64,000 nucleotides of DNA, taken from the NCBI RefSeq assembly GCF_001941965.1, contig NZ_MKZO01000007.1:80794-144793 (forward strand), in the 5' to 3' direction. The notes beneath the pieces are model-generated. The model had not been told where the DNA came from. It saw only the letters and a program-made list of their open reading frames with translations, and did not search any database. The translations under genes were made by a program, and so were the position numbers. Shown here one piece after another: positions 63,856-64,000 of this stretch (its first letter is position 1; each line of letters opens with the position of its first letter). The DNA is from Pseudomonas putida. Lineage in GTDB: Bacteria; Pseudomonadota; Gammaproteobacteria; Pseudomonadales; Pseudomonadaceae.

Positions 63856-64000
63856 TGGACTGCCCCCAAGAAATTGGAGACTAATCCAACCCTTGGGGGA
63901 GTTATGAAGTACACCGAACAGTTCAAGCTGGCAGCCATCACTGCCTATCTAGAGGGCAGTGATGGTTTTCGAAAGGTAGCCCAGCATTTCAACATCGATT
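63856..64000 (+). mobile_element. IS3-family insertion sequence, left end (runs off the window)
   Basis: The element appears to begin TGGACTGCCCCC, resembling terminal inverted repeats of IS3-family elements. A transposase frame follows 48 bases later. The right end lies beyond the window, so the class and exact boundary are estimates. Confidence 0.65.
63904..64000 (+). CDS. Transposase OrfA (helix-turn-helix), partial
   Basis: The first 32 residues, starting MKYTEQFKLAAITAYLEGSD, followed by KVAQHFNID. This is the N-terminal helix-turn-helix of an IS3-family OrfA. It has GGGGGAG a few bases before the ATG. The rest is outside the window. Confidence 0.8.
   Translation, partial: MKYTEQFKLAAITAYLEGSDGFRKVAQHFNID

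Overview
The window is high-GC DNA from a Pseudomonas chromosome, most like the fluorescens/putida side of the genus. This rests on OprD-type porins, many LysR/IclR/TetR regulators, and at least twelve REP elements built on a GGGAGCTGGCTTGCCAGCGAT-like core that sit mostly between convergent genes. About 63 genes are supported. Both edges cut a gene: a flavoprotein on the left and an IS3-like transposase on the right. No rRNA, tRNA or CRISPR array was seen.

Layout. (1) 1-8.9 kb is a catabolic cluster. A minus-strand operon encodes two KstD/fumarate-reductase-type flavoproteins, a NIPSNAP protein and a shikimate-dehydrogenase-like enzyme. IclR (PcaR/PobR-like) and LysR (PcaQ-like) regulators follow, then a plus-strand operon with a TIM-barrel isomerase/dehydratase-like protein, an SDR, an MHS-type MFS transporter and a YciI protein. 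Together these suggest oxidation of a quinate/shikimate-like alicyclic or aromatic acid. (2) 9.0-9.4 kb holds a zinc-independent L31 paralogue with a possible Zur box. (3) 9.4-20.2 kb is a minus-strand run of acetolactate-synthase-like enzyme, signal-less solute-binding protein, OprD porin, MFS transporter, propeller lactonase, aconitase, LysR and TetR. It looks like uptake and breakdown of a tricarboxylate or its lactone. (4) 20.3-30.3 kb carries a crotonase, an alpha/beta hydrolase, OsmC, a HypT-like LysR, a dicarboxylate/amino-acid symporter with a double-domain racemase, and a GntR-controlled polar amino-acid ABC transporter.

(5) 30.4-37.3 kb has a methionine aminopeptidase paired with a ParD-like protein, divergent from a six-gene lipid operon. 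That operon is the counterpart of the uncharacterised E. coli ynbABCD set, with an added PlsC-type acyltransferase and a small membrane protein. It is the best candidate here for an undescribed pathway: all members belong to phospholipid head-group, acyl or phosphate chemistry families. (6) 37.5-48.7 kb has an HpaD dioxygenase, a PuuB-like oxidase with LysR, a Tat-exported amine oxidase with an exported RidA and a TonB receptor, and a pair of FMN-dependent sulfur-type monooxygenases.

(7) 48.8-53.0 kb has a Cache-type chemoreceptor, two overlapping coiled-coil genes and an AraC regulator, plus a possible structured RNA. (8) 53.5-56.0 kb is a lower-GC island: a PAAR spike protein, a candidate type VI effector and two paralogous membrane-anchored candidate immunity proteins. 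(9) 56.2-60.5 kb has a LuxR regulator, an outer-membrane channel-like protein, an MFS transporter and a class II deacetylase. (10) 60.6-64.0 kb has a DUF4123 type VI chaperone coupled to a protein with CxxC repeats, a FecCD/BtuCD-type ABC pair, and the IS fragment.

Starts were chosen from visible ribosome binding sites where possible. Functions come from remembered family motifs; no database search was run.
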